The notes below the pieces were generated by a model. It had not been told where the DNA came from. It searched no databases and was given only the letters and a program-made list of their open reading frames with translations. The position numbers and the translations under genes were made by a program. Shown one piece after another: positions 59,280 through 64,000 of a stretch of DNA of 64,000 bases; the first letter of the stretch is position 1; every line of letters begins with the position of its first letter. The DNA is from Microstegium vimineum (Eukaryota; Streptophyta; Magnoliopsida; Poales; Poaceae). The stretch covers positions 12,413,765-12,477,764 of the forward strand of contig CM039133.1 in the NCBI GenBank assembly GCA_022036555.1, written 5' to 3'.

Positions 59280-61675
59280 CAGAAACCACGGTTCACCCTG
59301 GCAACCGGGCTGAAAACCAGGGGTTCGCACCTGGCGGTTGGGCTGAAAAACAGTAGTTCGCCCTAGTGGCCGAGGACTGCCCAAGTCAACGGGCCGACTA
59401 TGGCGATGCAGCAGAAACAACGGTTCGCCCTGTCGAAATGATAAAAAAAATAGCAGTTTGCCCTAGTGGCGGGGCTAAAAAACAGGGTTTCATCCAAGCG
59501 GCCATCGACCGCCCAAGTCACTGGGCCGACATTGGTGACGTAGCAGAGACAGCGGTTCACCCTGTCGAAATGGTTGAAAAACAACAGTTCGCCCTGGCGG
59601 TGGGGCTGAAAAACAGGGGTTCGCCCAGGCGGTCGTGTACCACCCAAGTCACCGGGCCGACTATGGCTTCATAGCACAGAAAACGGTTTGCCCTGTCAAA
59701 ATGGTTGAAAACAACAGTTTGCCCAATCGGTGGAGCTGAAAAAAGGGGTTTTGCCATGGACCGCCCAAGTTATCAGGTCGACAGCGCTTGTGGGGACAAA
59801 ACAGCAGTTCACCCTAGCACCATGGCTGAAAAATAGTAGTTTGCCCTAGCAACAGGGTCGCCTTGACGCGAAAACAGCGGTCCGCCTATAGGCACCCGTA
59901 GATAGCCATGCTTGGGTTACATGTGTACACACGACTTAGGTGCCACTACACCACACACCACAGGGGACAAGCATGCACCTACATACATTAGCGAAGATTG
60001 CCAAGTCGGATTGCCATGTGTGTATGCATGGCTGGTTTGGTTGGATGGATGGATGTGGAGGAGCAGCACAAGGGAGAAGGAGAAGACCATGCATTATGCC
60101 TCACGAGGTCACACAAGCGGGTCAAGGGAGAAGGAAAATGTGAAACTGGGATGAAAACGGCTCGCGATAGCCCCACATCGGGCCACGGGAGGCTGACATG
60201 GGCAAAAAGACAAGCTAAGCAATGCAGAAATAGCCCACGACGACCCCATCACATGGTCCAAAACACGCTAGTCGGTCTACACCAAGGGGACAACAAAAAA
60301 CAAGCGAGGAGGTGCAAAAAATGGGCCAAAACAAACTAAAATGGCCCACAACAACCCGAAAACATGCCACAATGGGCCTTACGTGGGCTCAAAAGGGCCA
60401 TGGATGACCCGTGGGACCCGGATCCATCAAGGAGGCTTGTGGGGCCTGTGGACCTTCCCATGGGCCCCCACACGAAAAATCCAAGGTTCGATCGATCCCT
60501 AAAAAACAACGAGTTTCATGCGCCTCGTTAGCGAAAACCAGCGTTTCTGGCCAAAACCTAGGAAAACTGAATATCATGTGGATTTCCTGGCATCTTCAAA
60601 CTGTGCACCCCGCATGGCTAAAAACTGCTAGAACTCTTGAGAGGGGGGATGCCCCTCAGGTATAGTAGGAGGTGAGGGTGCGGTTGGCTGAGAAACCAGG
60701 TAAAATGTTGTGAAACCACTAGTTTTTTTGAGTGTTTCCACGGGGACTTCTTCATCGTGTCTTATCACCTTGGCAGCCTCGATGGCTAGCCGACTGCCTT
60801 CCATGGCCAGCTTTGGCTGGTTGCAGCTAGATGCCTGATCGCCACGGCTAGCCAGCATTCGGCCATGACCAGCTATGGGTACGGTTCATTGGCTAAACGC
60901 ATTGGATGAGTGGTTGCACGCCTTTGACCTGTTGTTGGATAGGTTAGCCTCCATGGCCATCCGTAAGCCTAAAGTTGCCAGCTTTGACAGGTTGTTGGTG
61001 GCTGTTGGCCACCGTGGCTGGCCAGCATGCAGCCATGACCGACTATGGCTACAGTTTGCGGGCCGGATGTCTGGGATGAGGTGTTGCACACCAGATGTCT
61101 AGGATGAGGGGTTGCACATTTTTGGCCCGATCTTGGATATATTTTGGTTGCTCTCGCGCTTTGTGGTCCTTCGGTTGTCGTCCTCACAAGTAGACTCACC
61201 GTGCCTAGCGTGGAGGGATGCTTTGGATGTCTTAATCATTCTACGCTTGTGCATGAGTGGTTTTGGACCTATGACTGCTTAGAGGACCCCTACCGATGTG
61301 CACCCGACTCCTAGCGCTAGTGTCCCTTCATTCATGCGGGCACTTTCTGCCTACTACATTGACAAGTGCTTGCATGCTGCTACCCATACCTTGGGAAGTT
61401 GCTTTCGTTACATTCTTCCTTCGTCGAGCGCTCCCCCTGGGTCTGGCTCATCGGCTCTAGAGCACTTGTGGCGTTGCCTCGTGATGCCTTCCTCCTAGGC
61501 CGGCGCCACCAAGGTCACCTCACTTTTGCTTTTGTTCGTGGATGTGGCTGACGTCGAAGGCTAGACGGGCGTTAGCCTCACATGCCTAGAAACTCAGTCC
61601 GTTTGGAAACAACGACAGCTAGCGCGGTCAATGCCTCATGTGGAGGCTGTTGCCGGCTCATTGATGAGGACGTGC
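59280..61675 (+). repeat. rDNA intergenic and external spacer remnant 3
   Basis: Subrepeats of 120-130 bp are clear from about 59280 to 59900, marked by CCCAAGTCAACGGGCCGAC-like boxes near 59390, 59513, 59644 and 59764. The non-repeated part parallels remnant 1. TATAGTAGGAGG at 60661 fits the grass polymerase I initiation motif, and the 18S starts 1015 bp downstream, a normal external-spacer length. Confidence 0.7.
60661..60672 (+). promoter_or_regulatory. Candidate RNA polymerase I initiation site (remnant)
   Basis: TATAGTAGGAGG resembles the TATA-R-TAGGGG box at plant rDNA transcription starts. Its counterpart in remnant 1 (52108) is changed to TATATTAGGAGA. The call depends on position and motif only. 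Confidence 0.45.
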
Positions 61676-62206
61676 TACCTGGTTGATCTAGCCAGTAGTC
61701 ATATACTTATCTCAAAGATTAAGCCATGCATGTGCAAGTATGAACTAATTCGAACTGTGAAACTTTGAATGGCTCATTAAATCAGTTATAGTTTGTTTGA
61801 TGGTACATGCTACTCGAATAACTGTAATTCTAGAGCTAATACATGCGACAAACCCCAACTTCTTGGAGGGGCGCATTTATTAGATAAAAGGCTGACACGG
61901 ACTCTGCTAGCTAATTTGTTGATTCATGAGAACTCGTCGGATCGCACGACCCTCGTGCCGGTGGCACACCAATCAAATTTTTGCCCTATCAACTTTCGAT
62001 GGTAGGATAGGGGCCTACCATGGTGGTGACGGGTGACAGAGAATTTGGGATCGATTCCACAGAGGGAGCCTGAGAAACGGCTACCACATCCAAGGAAGGC
62101 AACATGCGTGCAAATTACCCAATCCTAACACAGGGAGGTAGTGACAATAAATAACAATACCGGGTGTGTTAGTGTCTGGTAATTGGAATGAGCACAATCT
62201 AAATCC
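61676..62206 (+). rRNA. 18S rRNA 5' fragment 3 (about 530 bp)
   Basis: This is the longest 18S piece. It runs from TACCTGGTTGAT through GATTAAGCCATGCATGTGC, GAAACGGCTACCACATCCAA and GTCTGGTAATTGGAATGAG to ACAATCTAAATCC, where it stops abruptly. Substitutions and short gaps mark it as a pseudogene fragment. Confidence 0.9.
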
Positions 62207-62259
62207 ACTTTTGTTTCCTGCTTTTAGTTTCACACCTCTCCATATGCCCATGTAATCTC

Positions 62260-62267
62260 TATATATA
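62260..62267 (+). promoter_or_regulatory. TATA-like box before the F-box pseudogene
   Basis: TATATATA about 105 bp before the ATG at 62374 could be the old core promoter of the F-box gene. Confidence 0.4.
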
Positions 62268-62373
62268 CCCACTCTTGATTAATGGAAATAGAGTTGAGTT
62301 TATCCGGCCTCCTTCCTCCAATATACTTCCAAACCAGTGCATGGCCAGCCTTCCGCCTCCATCAGCAATTCAA

Positions 62374-63655
62374 GCATGGCCGCATCGGTGAGCGATGGAC
62401 CTAAGAAGTGGGAGGGCCTTTTGCGACGACTTGCTGAGGACGACCTTGGTCGAACACCAGGATATCTTCAGCATCATCCGTCTTGCAGCCACCTGCAGGT
62501 ACTGGGAGGAGGCCCTCGACATGGAGACCACATTGTTCTTCGGCAAGCCGTGCTTGGTGATGACAAGCGATGGAAGAAGTGGACGGGCACGAGTATGTGG
62601 TCGACTACCGTGACAAGGACTTGGCGACCTACCAGCTGATGGATCTCATGCCCGAGAATGGGTCGCCGAGCTCATTTTATGCGCTCATGGACGTGACAGA
62701 TGAGTGGTGGGTCGGAGTCAAGGGAACATGGCTCGCCATCGTCTATGATCGCCACAAAACCCACCTCCTCAACCCATAGACACGTCGTGAAGTTCCAATG
62801 TTGCCTTTCCCTATACCCACCAATACCTTCCTGACCATTCACGCCTTGAAGAGAATCGTTGTGTGCCAGATGTCTTCTAACGCTAGCGGCTACCTCGTCA
62901 TGGGGATGAATTACAAACACCTGGTGATGGCGAGAGACGCTGACCAAAGCTATACAACACTCAGGAACCCTGACGGATATTTCTGTGACTACGAAGACAC
63001 CATCGTGCATAGGGTCAGGGTGTTCGCTGTCACTGAATATGGCGGAATATGTGCCTGTGACGACATATAGGGCGGCGGTGCATGCCAAGAATTGTGGAGT
63101 TTGCCACACATTGACAAGGGCAAGATAGATCACATAACTGGGAGCATGGAAGCTTGCAGAGACGGCTGACGGTCGACACCACTTCGTTGTGTGCACCTAT
63201 GACAAGTATGAAAATATCATGAAATTCAATTCTCGTTACGTCAATTAAGAATATACAAGTCTTATACCCGAGGGTGTGCTCGTGTATGAGCGGGACGAGG
63301 ACACCACTGCTGGTTCAGAGGGGTGACAAGGGATGGAGCCCCGCTGCTAGCCTCGGTGACCACTCCCTTTTCCTTGGCTAGAACTACCCCATCTTCGCTC
63401 GCGTTGTTGGCTCATCAGAGGGACAACAAATAATTTGGCCGAACAACATTTGTTTCACGAAGGGTTAGCCATCTGCCATAGACAATGGCGGCATCGATGA
63501 TGTCGAAGTGTTTAGTTTGAGAATGGGCAATTACATGTACAAAGAAGCCTCTTTGTACAATTCTCACCGATTCAATATTGATTACCATATACCTATCTGG
63601 TTTATACCGATGCTTACGAGGAGTAGGAGGGTATAATCATCTTCCTGAGCTCAAT
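62374..63655 (+). pseudogene. F-box/DUF295 gene, degenerate
   Basis: The remnant opens at ATG 62374 (MAASVSDGPKKWEG). F-box-like text follows in another frame (DIFSIIRLAATCRYWEEAL, about 62460-62515). The DUF295 part continues with DEWWVGVKGTWLAIVYDRHK and HLLNP, where a TAG at 62777-62779 interrupts the NPxTR motif. GYLVMGMNYKHLVMARDAD and a stop at 63068-63070 come next. Further DUF295-like text (NYPIFARVVGSS, about 63389) is out of frame. F-box/DUF295 genes are a large, rapidly turning-over family of ubiquitin-ligase adaptors in grasses; this copy is dead. Confidence 0.7.
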
Positions 63656-64000
63656 GATGCACGTAAGTTTCTACCAAATGACTTTTATTTATTCTTGATA
63701 GGTGTTGGTTTCGTTCTGTTAATATATTTCTGTCAAACTATATAGGTGTCATGCAAATACATTCTTATGGAGATGGTTCTCATCGAAGAAAAATGCAATG
63801 ATGATTGAAAACTAAAAATTAAAAAACAATGGAAAAAATATTTAACTAAAAAATAAAAGATGTCCCTGAGCCCAAACGGACTAGTCGGCCGCGTAGCCAA
63901 AACGGTCCAATCCGCAGCGTGAGCCAAAATGCCCCCACCGCCTAAGCCAAAACGGACCAGCCTCCACCCTGGCCTCCGTCAGAGCTTTGAGGAGAAGTAA
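63656..64000. other. Spacer at the right edge
   Basis: No credible gene. The last 150 bp contain repeated AGCCAAAACGG-like motifs of unknown origin. Confidence 0.35.

Noticed and set aside
50230..62206. Functional rRNA genes
   Set aside because: All rRNA pieces are truncated, deleted or inverted and carry many substitutions.

Overview
The window is nuclear DNA of a grass (Poaceae, probably a panicoid). The evidence is intron-containing genes with GC-rich first exons, Stowaway/Harbinger/hAT/Mutator-type MITEs, very long Copia-type LTR retrotransposons, L1-type LINEs and plant 18S/25S rRNA fragments. No bacterial operons, CRISPR arrays or tRNA genes were seen. All calls come from reading the sequence; no database search was run.

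Left third (1-23 kb), gene-rich. It opens with the last exon of a TPX2/WVD2-like microtubule protein (to 394). A 13-exon gene for a chloroplast-type HflX GTPase follows (4599-9841, +), converging on a 3-exon gene for a MiaB/CDK5RAP1-type tRNA methylthiotransferase (10502-14706, -). That gene lacks one base in its second exon. Next is a two-exon thioredoxin-fold gene (15493-17814, -). MITEs with readable target-site duplications lie between and inside these genes. A 5'-truncated, broken L1-type LINE ends the section (about 20150-22908).

Middle (23.3-48.6 kb), one ruined gene around a nest of transposons. A BURP-domain gene of the RAFTIN/repeat-rich kind starts at 23366. It encodes 20 copies of a 15-residue RWDF repeat (24798-25704) and resumes at 47557-48504 with the BURP domain. 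The gap is a 21.9 kb insertion flanked by a 14-bp duplication. The insertion is a reverse-oriented LINE interrupted by two Copia-type elements. Element A (26141-33611) keeps only gag. Element B (33846-47180) has gag-pol, an extra post-pol env-like region and both LTRs, and is preceded by 237 bp of a second B copy. The A/B junction sits on a 3-bp microhomology, and the middle of the host LINE is missing.

Right third (50.2-64 kb), decayed rDNA. Three rDNA-derived segments carry 25S 3' ends, spacer with 120-130 bp subrepeats, RNA polymerase I-start-like motifs and 18S 5' ends. They are rearranged, with one 18S piece inverted against a 25S piece. They are interleaved with a degraded transposon-type gene region: an Ulp1-like protease joined to AT-hooks, a mobile-domain-like fragment, and two large inverted duplications. 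A broken F-box/DUF295 gene follows the last 18S fragment.

The probably functional host genes are the TPX2-like, HflX and thioredoxin-like genes, plus the MiaB gene if its frameshift is a sequence error. The rest mostly records successive insertion, deletion and decay.
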